A stretch of DNA of 64,000 nucleotides from Psychrobacter sp. ANT_WB68 (GCF_008369115.1 NZ_VOAZ01000005.1:1-64000); one strand, 5' to 3'. Shown: positions 40,358 through 49,757, counted from the first letter of the stretch. Numbers and translations are program-made. The notes: generated from the sequence alone by a model not told the origin.

Positions 40358-41635
40358 ATGAATAGCAAATTCAAACCTACCCTGTTGACGCCATCAACTA
40401 CGCAGATATCCAATGAGCAGACGTTAGTTGATCCTCTGTCAGCTGCCTCTAATCATCTACCCAAAGCGAAGATAGCCGCTAATACTGTTAATAATATCGC
40501 CGTTAATAATACGCTGACATTTGCGACAGCAGTAGACGTTAAGCAATGGATTAAAGCCCAAGCACAAGCCTTAGGCTTTGCTGACTGTGGGTTTTTATCG
40601 GTGCATCATCCTTTATTTATTCAGCAGACCGAACGACTACAACAATGGTTAGCTAAGGGTTATGAAGGTCAGTTGCAGTTTATGCATAACAACCATCAGC
40701 TACGCGCCCATCCCGAACAGCTGGTAGAAGGCGCGAAAACCATTATCAGCGTACGCATGGATTACTTAACCCAAACCCCAACTCCGCGAGCAGTCACTGA
40801 TTATCATTATCCCAATCAAGGTATTATTGCCCGTTATGCTAGAGGACGCGATTATCATAAAACAATGCGTAGTCGTCTCAAGCAATTGGCATTAAGAATT
40901 GAAGCCATGCTTCCTGAATGGCAGCATCTTAATATCGGCTCAGAGCAAGATTTTATTTTTAGACCCTTTAGTGATTCGGCACCTATCTTTGAGCGCCCTA
41001 TTGCCGACGCAGCAGGTCTCGGCTGGACGGGCAAACATACATTGCTCATCAACAAGCAAGCCGGCTCATTCTTTGTACTGGGTGAGCTGTTTATGAGCCT
41101 CGAGCTGCCCGATGATGCACCTGTCAAAGAGCATTGTGGTAGCTGCAGCGCTTGTATCGACATCTGCCCTACCCAAGCTATTGTCGCGCCCTACGAGCTC
41201 AATGCTTCTGCCTGTATCTCTTACCTCACTATTGAGCACGATGGTGTGATTGATAGCAAATACCGCCGCGCTATTGGTAATCGTATCTTTGGCTGTGATG
41301 ACTGTCAGCTTATTTGTCCATGGAATCGCTATGCCAATTTAGCGTCGGTAGACGATTTTGCGCCAAGGCACAATCTTGATAGCAGCAGTTTGCTTGAACT
41401 ATGGCAATGGCAAGAAGCGGAGTTTATGAAGAAGACTGAAGGCAGTCCACTTAGACGCACAGGTTACGTGAATTTTTTACGTAATATTGCCATTGCTCTC
41501 GGCAATGCGGATGGAAGTAAAGAGATAATAACTCACCTTCGTACAAGATTGGCCATACATAGTGCCATGCTGGATGAACATATTACTTGGGCTATCAAAG
41601 AGCAGCAGGACAAACTAGAAAGCTTTGAGCCATAA
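40358..41635 (+). CDS. queG: Epoxyqueuosine reductase
   Basis: Last step of queuosine synthesis in tRNA: reduction of epoxyqueuosine, using cobalamin and two 4Fe-4S clusters. The ferredoxin-like part shows CGSCSACIDICPTQAI and, further on, CISYLTIEHDG and CDDCQLICPWNRY, together giving the cysteines of both clusters. The N-terminal cobalamin-binding part has YARGRDYHKTMRSRLKQL and the SAPIFERPIADAAGLGWTGKHTLLI block. The 425 residues include about 55 polar extra residues at the N-terminus, with no in-frame ATG that would remove them before the core. A bidirectional terminator follows. Confidence 0.95.
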   Translation: MNSKFKPTLLTPSTTQISNEQTLVDPLSAASNHLPKAKIAANTVNNIAVNNTLTFATAVDVKQWIKAQAQALGFADCGFLSVHHPLFIQQTERLQQWLAKGYEGQLQFMHNNHQLRAHPEQLVEGAKTIISVRMDYLTQTPTPRAVTDYHYPNQGIIARYARGRDYHKTMRSRLKQLALRIEAMLPEWQHLNIGSEQDFIFRPFSDSAPIFERPIADAAGLGWTGKHTLLINKQAGSFFVLGELFMSLELPDDAPVKEHCGSCSACIDICPTQAIVAPYELNASACISYLTIEHDGVIDSKYRRAIGNRIFGCDDCQLICPWNRYANLASVDDFAPRHNLDSSSLLELWQWQEAEFMKKTEGSPLRRTGYVNFLRNIAIALGNADGSKEIITHLRTRLAIHSAMLDEHITWAIKEQQDKLESFEP

Positions 41636-41661
41636 CCTCTATATTAAATATACCAAACAAA

Positions 41662-41695
41662 AAAAATGCCTCTTATTAAAATAAGAGGCATTTTT
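41662..41695. terminator. Bidirectional terminator between queG and kbp
   Basis: A 15-bp perfect stem AAAAATGCCTCTTAT/ATAAGAGGCATTTTT with a four-base loop lies between the two convergent genes. Confidence 0.93.
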
Positions 41696-41756
41696 ATTAG
41701 CATGTAACTTTAAGTATTTATGTTTAAAAGTCTATCTTTTAATATTTAAAATCATC

Positions 41757-42266
41757 TTATGGCTTAGGGATACGTAGTACTTGACCAGGATAAATCTTAT
41801 CAGGCTCAGAAAGCATCGGCTTATTGGCTTCGAAGATTTTCATATAATCATTTGCTGAACCATAAACTTCTTTTGCAATTTTAGATAAGCTATCACCAGA
41901 TTTTACCGTATACATAGTAGATTCAGGCGCATCTTCTTCAATATCGATATTATCGATGACTTTAGCAACGTTTTGTACGTTACCAATCGCAATAATAGCT
42001 TTTTCACGGTCTGCTTGCGTTTTCGCTTTACCGCTGATTTCAGCAGTATCGGTTGAACCATTATATTTAACTTTTAAGTCACTGATATTAAGATTCTGCT
42101 GCTGAATGCGACGAAGTAAAATATTGGCAACAGACTGAGCTGAAGGCTCACTACTTTGTACTGGGGTATTGGCATCTGCTTTGGTTTCTGCTTTAGCGTC
42201 ATGCTTGGCATCATCACGGTTAAAGATTTTATCACCGATATCTTTTGCAAAACTGAACATACCCAT
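41757..42266 (-). CDS. kbp: BON-LysM protein, potassium-binding protein Kbp (YgaU)
   Basis: A cytoplasmic potassium-sensing protein in E. coli, built of a BON domain and a LysM domain. Here the start MGMFSFAKDIGDKIF matches the family N-terminus. A polar linker follows (about 20-45), then the BON domain (NLNISDLKVKYNGSTDTAEISGKAKTQADREKAIIAIGNVQNVAKV) and the LysM domain (YTVKSGDSLSKIAKEVYG, IFEANKPMLSEPDKIYPGQVLRIP). There is no signal peptide, in keeping with a cytoplasmic role. The 169 residues exceed E. coli YgaU (149) because of the linker. AAGGAG precedes the ATG. Confidence 0.92.
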   Translation of the reverse strand: MGMFSFAKDIGDKIFNRDDAKHDAKAETKADANTPVQSSEPSAQSVANILLRRIQQQNLNISDLKVKYNGSTDTAEISGKAKTQADREKAIIAIGNVQNVAKVIDNIDIEEDAPESTMYTVKSGDSLSKIAKEVYGSANDYMKIFEANKPMLSEPDKIYPGQVLRIPKP

Positions 42267-42558
42267 ATAATTGCTCCTTAAAATATTGTTATTTATTATT
42301 CATCGTTATTATCGTACTGGCTAATGGATTCAACCGTTTCGTCAAGTGATCTATTAATCAGTACATCTTTATTACCGCTTACCGTTTTAATTATAGACAA
42401 AGGTAGGTGGCATGAATAGTAATAGTATGTTGAGTAATGTTGATTTGGCGTAGCTTATGTTAACGCAATCGTTAATAGTAGAATTCATATTTAAGAATAA
42501 TGTCAAAAAAGTAAGATATGCCACTATAGACAATCAAAGGATATATATAAAAAATCAG

Positions 42559-42592
42559 CAAAAAAAACCGCTTATCTATTAAGATAAACGGT
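42559..42592 (-). terminator. Terminator of acpP
   Basis: An 11-bp stem starting ACCG (one C-A mismatch) with a four-base loop lies 30 nt past the acpP stop, followed on the minus strand by eight T. Confidence 0.87.
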
Positions 42593-42621
42593 CATATCAA
42601 ACCTATTAAGCCAATCGCTAA

Positions 42622-42858
42622 TTATAGCTGTGCTTGAACATAATCAATGGCTTTTTGAACCGTTGTTAGTTCTGCTGAATCTTCATCAGGAATAGTGATG
42701 CCAAAATCGCTTTCAAATGACATAACCAATTCAACTAGGTCTAATGAATCAGCGCCTAAGTCTTCCATAAATGATGCATCATTGTTGATGTCTTCAACAT
42801 TCATACCTAATTGTTCCGCTACTGCAGCTTTAACTCTTAGCTCGGTATCATTACTCAT
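42622..42858 (-). CDS. acpP: Acyl carrier protein
   Basis: Carries growing acyl chains as thioesters on a 4'-phosphopantetheine arm. The attachment site is Ser38 in the motif [10 protein letters not shown]. The 78-residue, strongly acidic four-helix protein has the standard helix I ([16 protein letters not shown]) and the C-terminal [25 protein letters not shown] lies nine bases before the ATG. It follows fabG after 285 nt, which contains two minus-strand TATAAT boxes (43053-43058 and 43068-43073), so it probably has its own promoter for high expression. fabF, the common next gene, is not here. Confidence 0.97.
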   Translation of the reverse strand: MSNDTELRVKAAVAEQLGMNVEDINNDASFMEDLGADSLDLVELVMSFESDFGITIPDEDSAELTTVQKAIDYVQAQL

Positions 42859-43052
42859 GTAGATTTCTCCTTTTTGATCTATTATTTTGACAAATTGCTA
42901 TAATCCCGTGATTGGACGCTATAGCAGTGTATATAAAATGGGATGGTCAGATTAATATGGATGTCTGAGTGCACTATAACCAGTTATACGTTTTGACTAA
43001 TGTCTGGTAAAGCCTTGCTATCATACAGGGCTTTGACAAAAAAGTATCCGCC

Positions 43053-43073
43053 ATTATAACACCCTTTATTATA
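43053..43073 (-). promoter_or_regulatory. Tandem -10 boxes ahead of acpP
   Basis: Two minus-strand TATAAT hexamers, at 43068-43073 and 43053-43058, lie 15 bp apart in the fabG-acpP spacer. Neither has a good -35 at 16-18 nt. One or both may start acpP transcription about 190-210 nt upstream of the gene. Confidence 0.35.
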
Positions 43074-43143
43074 GTTTACACTCGTTCACAGAGATTTTTA
43101 TTATAACTATGTAACGCTTAATCAGGATGATAAATCCTAATGA

Positions 43144-43872
43144 CTACATGTACATGCCACCATTAACAGGAATCACCGCCCCTGTAATATAGCTGGCTTC
43201 ATCACTCGCTAGGAATGAGACCGCCGCTGCAATATCTTCTGGCTGACCAAGACGGCTAATCGGTACCGCATCGAGCATTGAGTTGAGTAAGCGCTCATCG
43301 AGCTCATCGGTCATATCTGTTTCAATCAAACCGGGGGCCACACAGTTAATGGTCACCTGTCGTGAGCCTATTTCACGCGCCAAAGTACGGCTAAAACCCT
43401 CTACACCGGCTTTAGTCGCCGCATAGTTAGATTGACCTGCGTTACCCATTTGAGCGACGACAGAGGTAATATTGATGATACGACCACGGCGTGCTTTCAT
43501 CATACCGCGTACCGCACGTTTACTCATACGATAAACTGAGGTTAAATTGGTATCAATCACATTGTCCCAATCTTCATCTTTCATGCGCATCAACAAGCCG
43601 TCTTGGGTAATACCCGCATTATTGACCAATACTTGTACCGCGCCATAGACGCTTTCAATCTCTTCAAACAGTTTATCAATCTGCGCAGTATCACGCACAT
43701 CTAATACTCGACCAATACCGCCACTATCGTGTAGATATTCGTCAATAAGTGCCGCGCCTTTTTCCGTGGTCGCTGTACCAATAACAAAATGTCCTTCTTT
43801 TGCAAAACGTTTGGCAACGGCTTTGCCAATACCGCGGCTAGCACCAGTCACTAATGTAATCGTACGGCTCAT
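43144..43872 (-). CDS. fabG: 3-oxoacyl-[acyl-carrier-protein] reductase
   Basis: NADPH-dependent reduction of 3-oxoacyl-ACP in fatty acid elongation; a classical short-chain dehydrogenase. The cofactor loop is TGASRGIGKAV (residues 9-19). NNAG is at 84-87, and the catalytic set is N109, S137 (NITSVV), Y150 and K154 (YAATKAG). The C-terminal VAPGLIETDMTDEL and ITGAVIPVNGGMYM are FabG hallmarks. The length is 242 residues. Its ATG overlaps the fabD stop by four bases with GAGG upstream, so the two are coupled. Confidence 0.97.
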   Translation of the reverse strand: MSRTITLVTGASRGIGKAVAKRFAKEGHFVIGTATTEKGAALIDEYLHDSGGIGRVLDVRDTAQIDKLFEEIESVYGAVQVLVNNAGITQDGLLMRMKDEDWDNVIDTNLTSVYRMSKRAVRGMMKARRGRIINITSVVAQMGNAGQSNYAATKAGVEGFSRTLAREIGSRQVTINCVAPGLIETDMTDELDERLLNSMLDAVPISRLGQPEDIAAAVSFLASDEASYITGAVIPVNGGMYM

Positions 43873-44837
43873 GATAATACCTCCATTAACTTATCTAGAC
43901 GGGCGGGCTTGTCAGTAGGATAGCTAGTAATAGGATGCGCTTGACGCTTCGCCAAATTACTCAGGACATTACCACTGCCACACTCAATTAAAATATTAAT
44001 TTGTTTGTCCGCCAGCTCCTGCATGGTTTTTGACCATAAGACAGGTTCACTTAACTGCTCAGTCAATGCCTGCTTGATGCCTGTTGCACTGGTTTCAACG
44101 CGCGCATGACGGTTCTGAATCACTGGAATGGTCGCTTGATCAAATTGAATAGCCGCCAACTCTTCAGCCAGTGCACTGGTCGCGGGCGCCATAAGGGCAC
44201 AATGTGACGGTACACTGACCTTTAATGGAATGGCTTTTTTGCCGGTATTTTGTACTTTATCAATCACCGCAGTGACGCCTGCCGCATTACCTGAAACCAC
44301 CACTTGTCCTGGACTATTAAAGTTTGCTGCCCCGACAATGGCATCATCAACATGCTCGGCGGCTTGTTCACACAAGTTTTCAACCCGGTGGTCTTCTAGA
44401 CCTAATACTGCTGCCATCGCGGTATCAATACCAACCACTGCTTCTTGCATCAATTGGCCACGTTTATGCACCAGCTTGACGGCATCCGCAAGCGTTATCA
44501 CACCAGCGGCACAGAGGGCGCTATATTCTCCTAGAGAATGACCCGCTAGGTAACAAGGCTTGTCTTCTATTTTTTGTTGTAAAATGCGCCAAACGGCGAT
44601 GCTAGCGGTCAATAACGCCGGCTGAGTATATTGGGTTTGATTAAGCTTGTCTTCATCCTGACAAATTGCCCATAAATCTTCGCCAAGCGCTGTACTCGCC
44701 TCAGTAAAGGTATCACGAATGTCAGGATATGCTTCAGCAAGCTCGCCCATCATACCAACGACTTGCGAGCCTTGTCCTGGGAAGATGACCGCAATGCGAG
44801 TGGGTTGTTTCTTTATCATATCGGGTACAGAGGCCAT
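43869..44837 (-). CDS. fabD: Malonyl-CoA-ACP transacylase
   Basis: Moves malonyl groups from CoA to ACP. The sequence opens the core with IFPGQGSQVVGMMGELA. The nucleophile Ser101 lies in AGHSLGEYSAL, and the substrate Arg region and the catalytic His (VPSHCALM) follow. ATG at 44837 is used with AAGGA nine bases upstream; the frame opens two codons earlier at a TTG. About 322 residues, slightly longer than the usual 310. In many gammaproteobacteria fabH lies just upstream; here rpmF does, about 380 nt away, and plsX and fabH are missing from the cluster. Confidence 0.95.
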   Translation of the reverse strand: MASVPDMIKKQPTRIAVIFPGQGSQVVGMMGELAEAYPDIRDTFTEASTALGEDLWAICQDEDKLNQTQYTQPALLTASIAVWRILQQKIEDKPCYLAGHSLGEYSALCAAGVITLADAVKLVHKRGQLMQEAVVGIDTAMAAVLGLEDHRVENLCEQAAEHVDDAIVGAANFNSPGQVVVSGNAAGVTAVIDKVQNTGKKAIPLKVSVPSHCALMAPATSALAEELAAIQFDQATIPVIQNRHARVETSATGIKQALTEQLSEPVLWSKTMQELADKQINILIECGSGNVLSNLAKRQAHPITSYPTDKPARLDKLMEVLS

Positions 44838-45067
44838 AACCAATATTCCTTATTTAATTGGCAATACCCCTAAATTAATGGGGTGCATTATAGAATTAGA
44901 GAATAATTAGAAGGTTTATTATATAAAGTAATTGCTATCCTTATTCCTTTAAGACAGCTGACTGCTATTAAACTATACACTGACGCAGGCTATTAGCATA
45001 GCTGCCAAAAAGCCGATTGCTTAAAATGATTCATTTATAACATTTACTGATAAAAAATGAATAGCAA

Positions 45068-45119
45068 AAAGCCAAGTTATCTAGCCACATAATATATGAT
45101 AGCGAAATAACTTGGCTTT
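45068..45119 (-). terminator. Terminator of rpmF
   Basis: A perfect 13-bp stem AAAGCCAAGTTAT/ATAACTTGGCTTT encloses 26 nt that can form a small inner stem. The minus strand continues TTTTTGC. It lies about 100 nt after the rpmF stop and would separate rpmF from fabD. The rest of the 380-nt spacer holds no gene that I can see and should carry the fabD promoter. Confidence 0.75.
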
Positions 45120-45217
45120 CGTTTGCTCAAACTGCTTGCCCAATAACAACTGTGTAAAATCATAGATAGTTATCGGAACTATCATCATTTTGCATCAACC
45201 ATCAATTAGCAAATAAC

Positions 45218-45400
45218 TTAAGCGTCTTGACTAACTTTAAACAGCTGGCGACCACGATAGAAACCATCTTTAGTCATGTGATGACGACGATGCTTTTCGC
45301 CAGTGGTGGCGTCGATGCTTAACTCAGCGATTTCCATACGATGATGTGAACGGCGCATGTCACGACGAGAACGACTTTTACGACTTTTTTGAACAGCCAT
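45218..45400 (-). CDS. rpmF: 50S ribosomal protein L32
   Basis: Small basic protein of the large subunit. The start [22 protein letters not shown] and the later [23 protein letters not shown] segments match L32 of the form without zinc-binding cysteines. The 60-residue length is usual. AGGAG lies eight bases before the ATG. It is normally tied to yceD upstream, as here, but with a long spacer of 383 nt that contains a possible separate promoter. Confidence 0.96.
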   Translation of the reverse strand: MAVQKSRKSRSRRDMRRSHHRMEIAELSIDATTGEKHRRHHMTKDGFYRGRQLFKVSQDA

Positions 45401-45783
45401 GATATAGCTCCTATACTTAAAAGGGATAAGCTTGAAATTCAGCTTTAATCGATACTGACAGAGGCTATATAATCACAACAACCTAAGTCTTACGCATCAT
45501 TAGTTAAATAGATTGCCACACGTATTGAAGTGCTGACTACGTCTAAAATCTATAGTTCGTTTGCGAGGCCAGCTTCTCTCTGCCAGCGGCAGATCGCTAG
45601 AATGCAATAAACGGGACATTATACGCATGTTTAGCGAATTAATAAAGCCCTGCTTGCCACTCTTCTGCAGAAAGCCGATAAAAGATATGAAGTCGCCTTT
45701 AATTACGTCTAGCGTTATGATGAAGCATAACTACGGTAAAGGCTAAATGGAACGGCTTATACCTATAATATGCACTGATACGA
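45401..45783 (-). promoter_or_regulatory. Long yceD-rpmF spacer with a possible rpmF promoter
   Basis: No gene is seen in these 383 nt. A minus-strand TATAAT at 45618-45623 lacks a good -35 but would give rpmF a leader of about 210 nt. Within that leader a small GC-rich hairpin (CTGCC/GGCAG, three-base loop) lies near 45580-45592. yceD and rpmF are usually almost adjacent, so the spacing is notable. Confidence 0.4.
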
Positions 45784-46377
45784 CTACAACTTACCTTTTA
45801 ACGATGCTAACGCCGCAAAAGGATTTTCTTTTTCCTCTTCTTCTGGTATCTCACCAAACTGCTCAACACTCATTTCACAATCATCATGCTTTGGTGCCAT
45901 AGGTGTTTTCAGTAAGATTTCATCTTCGACCAATTTTTTAAGCGGTAATAAGCGCTCAGGAGCCGGCTCAGTGATAATTTCATCAAGCAATAGATAATCC
46001 TGCTCTTCACCAACTAAGCGTACTTGGCTTTCATTATCGAGTAAGGCAATATCATAATCATCGGTCAAATCGATAACGATAGGTTGCAAACAACGCTGGC
46101 AAGTTAACCATATTTCACCCGTTAAGGTAAAAGAGAGATGCAGTACATTATTACGGCGATAGAGATTGGCTTTGATCTGAAGCTCCGACTGTAAATGTTC
46201 AGTCGTCAGTAGAGCATTAAGACGCTCAAAAGAGCGGGGTGCCACTTGCCCTACCCATTCAAAACCACTGTCTTCCCATTTACTTAAAGAGATATGCTCT
46301 GGCAAGTTAGCTGGCGTAGGTGCTGATGCTTTATCAGCCTGAAGCGCTGACGGCTTGTTTGTTGGGGTGCTTGACAT
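45784..46377 (-). CDS. yceD: YceD-family (DUF177) large-subunit rRNA accumulation protein
   Basis: A DUF177/YceD protein; in bacteria and plants the family is needed for normal 23S rRNA processing or accumulation. The core shows LQSELQIKANLYRRNNVLHLSFTLTGEIWLTCQRCLQP with the typical C-x-x-C, then LLDEIITEPAPERLLPLKKLVEDEILLKTPMAP and a further Cys (DDCEM). An N-terminal tail of about 30 residues is polar. The ATG at 46377 with GAGG six bases upstream is preferred over one four codons earlier that overlaps this site. The length is 197 residues. It sits upstream of rpmF, its conserved partner. Confidence 0.9.
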   Translation of the reverse strand: MSSTPTNKPSALQADKASAPTPANLPEHISLSKWEDSGFEWVGQVAPRSFERLNALLTTEHLQSELQIKANLYRRNNVLHLSFTLTGEIWLTCQRCLQPIVIDLTDDYDIALLDNESQVRLVGEEQDYLLLDEIITEPAPERLLPLKKLVEDEILLKTPMAPKHDDCEMSVEQFGEIPEEEEKENPFAALASLKGKL

Positions 46378-46586
46378 GCGCGGCCTCATTGATCAAAAAC
46401 GGTGTATAATATTGCCTGCTATACTAACGGAAAGCACTGATTAGCGCTAGCGCTAGTATGTTAAGATTTTTTGGCACTGGTTTTGATACCAACTCTCGCA
46501 TTCGGTTGGTATCTACTTTTAGGCTATTTTCTTATTGCATACCGCGCGACGAATCTCTTATATTTTATTTGGTTAATATTTTACTT

Positions 46587-47333
46587 ATGATATCGCCTAC
46601 TATTGACCCTGACTTTTCTCACTTACTCTCTGCGCTTGACGCCAAACGATTACTACAACGTCTCAATGCATTGGACAGTAAAAAAACCAATAATCATTTG
46701 AATGCTAAAATGAAAGCGCAATTGGAAGTATTATCAAAACAATGGCTGCAACTTATTCGTACTCAACAGATAAATATCTCTTCTGATAAGCCCAGCATAG
46801 ATGCGGCAGATGAAAATATTTATGATGATAATGAAAAAACAGCGACCGACTGGCTTATAAGCTTATTCAATACCCTATTTTCTGAGCAAAAGGTTATTTT
46901 AGTTCGCGGTAATGGGGAGCCAGAATATTTCCCCGCTAAAGACAATCAGCCAGCACGTATTGAATTTGCACATGGTTTTTTTCAAAGTGCCTTACATGAA
47001 TGTAGTCACTGGAGCCTAGCTGGTAAAGAGCGTAGAAGCTTGAGCGACTTTGGCTACTGGTATGCCCCTGATGGGCGCACAGCAGCTCAGCAGCAAGCAT
47101 TTGAGCGTGTAGAAATCAAACCACAGGCGCTAGAGTGTTTATTTAGCTTAGCTTGCGGTCGTAATTTTCGAGTATCACAGGACAACCTATTTGCAAACTT
47201 TGACACTAGTGGCAGCACCTTTGCTCATGATGTGTGTCAACAAGCGAAAGAGTATATTGTTGACCCTCAGACGCTACCGCGTGATGCCAAAACGTTATTG
47301 CAGGCATTACTGAGTATTTGCAGTAGTGATTAG
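46587..47333 (+). CDS. epmC: Elongation factor P hydroxylase EpmC (YfcM)
   Basis: Hydroxylates the beta-lysylated lysine of elongation factor P in E. coli, the last step after EpmB and EpmA. The conserved half is unmistakable: FAHGFFQSALHECSHWSLAGKERR with the H-E-x-x-H metal motif, then SDFGYWYAPDGRTAAQQQAFERVEIKPQALE. The product of about 248 residues is longer than E. coli YfcM (182), with an N-terminal helical region and an acidic linker (about 65-90). The frame opens at 46458, but the first 43 residues look non-coding; neither ATG has a ribosome site. It is divergent from yceD. epmA and epmB are not in the window. Confidence 0.88.
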   Translation: MISPTIDPDFSHLLSALDAKRLLQRLNALDSKKTNNHLNAKMKAQLEVLSKQWLQLIRTQQINISSDKPSIDAADENIYDDNEKTATDWLISLFNTLFSEQKVILVRGNGEPEYFPAKDNQPARIEFAHGFFQSALHECSHWSLAGKERRSLSDFGYWYAPDGRTAAQQQAFERVEIKPQALECLFSLACGRNFRVSQDNLFANFDTSGSTFAHDVCQQAKEYIVDPQTLPRDAKTLLQALLSICSSD

Positions 47334-47600
47334 CTGCAAGACCTTACTCACCGCTTATTCATAGTGATTAAGAATCATCATATTTTATTATGTTAACGTT
47401 TCCCTACTCATAGTAACGCCTTGTCAATAAACTTATATTTGCTTTGCGGTATAGTGGATATGTAAGTTTGATTTTTTATATCTATCTGGTTAGAAAAAAC
47501 TCTGATATTAAAGCTGTTCAATTCAATCATGATTCATTAAATTCACCATATTAGAAACCCTCGTATTAAGTAATCTATAATTATAAAATAAGGAATGACT

Positions 47601-48221
47601 ATGCAAGTATTCTACATTCATCCAGAAAATCCGCAGCCGCGGCTGATTGAACAAGTGGCAGAATTATTGCGTAAGGATCAATTAATCATTTATCCCACTG
47701 ACACCAGTTATGCTTTTGGCTGTCGCTTAGGCGCAAAAGATGCATTAGAGAAGCTTAAACATATTCGTGAGCTTGATGATAAACATCAATTTACCTTACT
47801 TTGTCGTGATTTAAGTGAGATTGCCAATTACGCCGCAGTAGACAATGTTCAATTTAAACAGCTTAAAGCGCATACCCCCGCGCCTATTACCTTTATTTTA
47901 AACGCCACCAAAGATGTACCTAAGAAACTGGCTCATGCAAAGAAAAAAACCATTGGTATTCGTGTGCCAAGTAATGCTATTGCTCAGGCACTGTTAGAGG
48001 CGATGGATGAGCCTATTTTGACCAGCTCATTAATACTACCAAATCGCGATGATATATTGGATGATCCCTTTGAAATCGAAGACTTGCTGGGTAATCAAAT
48101 AGATGGGCTCATCAATGCTGGTATCAAAACCACCAAGCTGACTACCATTGTCGATATGACTGACGGTCAGCCTGAAATTATCAGACAAGGTGCTGCTGAC
48201 GTCAGTGACCTACTGCTATAA
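47601..48221 (+). CDS. yciO: YciO-family protein (Sua5/YrdC-like)
   Basis: A member of the YrdC/Sua5 fold, closest to E. coli YciO throughout: FYIHPENPQPRLIEQVAELLRK, IIYPTDTSYAFGCRLG, HQFTLLCRDLSEIANYA, PITFILNATKDVPKKLAHAKKKTIGIRVPSN and TTIVDMTDGQPEIIRQGAADV. YrdC enzymes make threonylcarbamoyl-adenylate for tRNA t6A. YciO itself has only weak or no such activity in E. coli, so the role is open. ATG at 47601 is used because AAGGA then has normal spacing; another ATG is two codons earlier. The length is 206 residues. A perfect hairpin ends the gene. Confidence 0.92.
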   Translation: MQVFYIHPENPQPRLIEQVAELLRKDQLIIYPTDTSYAFGCRLGAKDALEKLKHIRELDDKHQFTLLCRDLSEIANYAAVDNVQFKQLKAHTPAPITFILNATKDVPKKLAHAKKKTIGIRVPSNAIAQALLEAMDEPILTSSLILPNRDDILDDPFEIEDLLGNQIDGLINAGIKTTKLTTIVDMTDGQPEIIRQGAADVSDLLL

Positions 48222-48235
48222 ATAAAAAATGCATA

Positions 48236-48267
48236 AAAAAAAGCTCCAATTAATTGGAGCTTTTTTT
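48236..48267. terminator. Bidirectional terminator between yciO and rplQ
   Basis: An 18-nt perfect palindrome GCTCCAATTAATTGGAGC is flanked by eight A and seven T. It ends yciO on one strand and the ribosomal alpha operon on the other. Confidence 0.93.
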
Positions 48268-48289
48268 ATCTTACGATTAGCGTATAAAA

Positions 48290-48649
48290 TTAGTCGCGAT
48301 CAACCAATTCTACATAAGCCATAGGCGCATTGTCACCATCACGGTAACCGCATTTTACGATACGCAAATAACCACCTGGACGAGCTTGGTAACGAGGACC
48401 AAGAGTGCCAAATAATTTGCCTACCATAGCTTTGCTACGCATACGGCTAAATGCCAAGCGACGGTTAGCAACGCTGTCTTCTTTAGCCATAGTGATTAAT
48501 GGCTCAGCAACGCGACGTAACTCTTTTGCTTTTGGTAAAGTTGTTTTGATCAGTTCATGCTCAAATAATGAGTTGGTCATGTTCTGAAACATTGCCTTAC
48601 GATGACTGCCGGTACGACCCAGCTTGACTCCACTCTTACGATGGCGCAT
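48290..48649 (-). CDS. rplQ: 50S ribosomal protein L17
   Basis: Last gene of the alpha operon. The product of 119 residues starts [24 protein letters not shown] and includes [26 protein letters not shown], the family core next to the exit tunnel. The short form is usual in gammaproteobacteria. The start is the ATG at 48649 with AAGGA nine bases upstream; a TTG two codons earlier opens the frame. It follows rpoA by 19 nt. Confidence 0.97.
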   Translation of the reverse strand: MRHRKSGVKLGRTGSHRKAMFQNMTNSLFEHELIKTTLPKAKELRRVAEPLITMAKEDSVANRRLAFSRMRSKAMVGKLFGTLGPRYQARPGGYLRIVKCGYRDGDNAPMAYVELVDRD

Positions 48650-48668
48650 AGTCAAAAATCCTTAAAGT

Positions 48669-49676
48669 TTAACGGCTACGATAAGAAAAGCGATCATCAA
48701 CACGAAGGTCAGCTGGCGGCCAGTTATCTAGGCGCATACCGAGCTCTAAATCTTTAGACGCTAATACGTCTTTGATTTCCGTTAATGATTTCTTACCAAG
48801 ATTTGGGGTTTTTAGTAGTTCAGTCTCTGAACGCTGTACCAAATCACCGATATAGTAAATGTTTTCAGCTTTCAAGCAGTTGGCTGAGCGAACCGTTAGT
48901 TCAAGATCGTCCACAGGGCGTAATAGCACCGGATCGACCTCTTCTTTTTCTTTCACAGGCTCAGGCGCTTCTTCAGCTTCTAGGTCAACAAAGATAGAAA
49001 TCTGTTGTTGTAAAATAGTGGCTGCTTTACGAATTGCTTCTTCTGGATCTATAGTGCCATTAGTTTCAAGCTCAATGATAAGACGATCAAGATCCGTACG
49101 TTGTTCTACACGTGCGTTCTCAACCTGATAAGCAACACGAAGTACTGGACTAAAACTTGCATCAAGCTTCAAGCGTCCAATCGCTTTAGTGTCACCGTCT
49201 TCACGGCGCTGGTTTGCTGGCTCATATCCACGACCCATTACTACACGCAAACGCATCTTAAGATGACCACGATCGCTTAATGTACCTAATACCAATTCTG
49301 GATTGATAATATCAACATTATGCGGCAAGGTGATGTCTGCAGCAGTAATAGTGCCTGGACCTTGTTTATCCAAGGTCAAAAATACTTCATTTTGGTCATG
49401 AAGGGTGATTGCTAAGCCTTTTAGATTCAAAAGCAAATCAAGCACGTCTTCTTGTAGCCCTTCAAGCGTTGAGTATTCATGGTCAACACCATCAATCTCA
49501 GCTTCAATGACTGCAGCACCAGGTAATGAAGATAACAAGATGCGACGTAAGGCATTACCTAAGGTATGCCCAAAGCCGCGTTCTAACGGTTCGAGCGTGA
49601 CTTTCGCAATCGTTTCATTAACCGTATCCACGTTAATGGCGTTCGGCGTTAGAAACTCAGTTGCACTTAGCATCAT
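48669..49676 (-). CDS. rpoA: DNA-directed RNA polymerase alpha subunit
   Basis: Scaffold subunit of RNA polymerase. The N-terminal assembly domain (about 1-235) contains [24 protein letters not shown] and the PLSP-like [10 protein letters not shown] block. After a glutamate-rich linker (about 236-250), the C-terminal domain (about 255-325) that binds UP elements and activators shows [39 protein letters not shown]. The length is 335 residues, with two ATG codons in tandem at the start and GAGGTG upstream. It lies 81 nt after rpsD. Confidence 0.98.
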   Translation of the reverse strand: MMLSATEFLTPNAINVDTVNETIAKVTLEPLERGFGHTLGNALRRILLSSLPGAAVIEAEIDGVDHEYSTLEGLQEDVLDLLLNLKGLAITLHDQNEVFLTLDKQGPGTITAADITLPHNVDIINPELVLGTLSDRGHLKMRLRVVMGRGYEPANQRREDGDTKAIGRLKLDASFSPVLRVAYQVENARVEQRTDLDRLIIELETNGTIDPEEAIRKAATILQQQISIFVDLEAEEAPEPVKEKEEVDPVLLRPVDDLELTVRSANCLKAENIYYIGDLVQRSETELLKTPNLGKKSLTEIKDVLASKDLELGMRLDNWPPADLRVDDRFSYRSR

Positions 49677-49757
49677 GATGTCACCTCGATTTATTAAACT
49701 GGTTTAATTAACGTCAATTGCTCAATGCTATTTTCATAACATCGAGCATCACGTTAC

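Noticed and set aside
43013..43037. AAAGCC/GGCTTT stem in the fabG-acpP spacer
   Set aside because: There is no T-run after it on the coding strand, so it is not a terminator; the significance of a 6-bp stem is doubtful.
45561..45746. Plus-strand frame of 61 residues in the yceD-rpmF spacer
   Set aside because: No family resemblance and poor start; the stretch is better explained as a leader or spacer.
46442..46455. Perfect 14-nt palindrome TAGCGCTAGCGCTA between yceD and epmC
   Set aside because: It may be an operator, but no regulator family could be named and no second copy was noticed.
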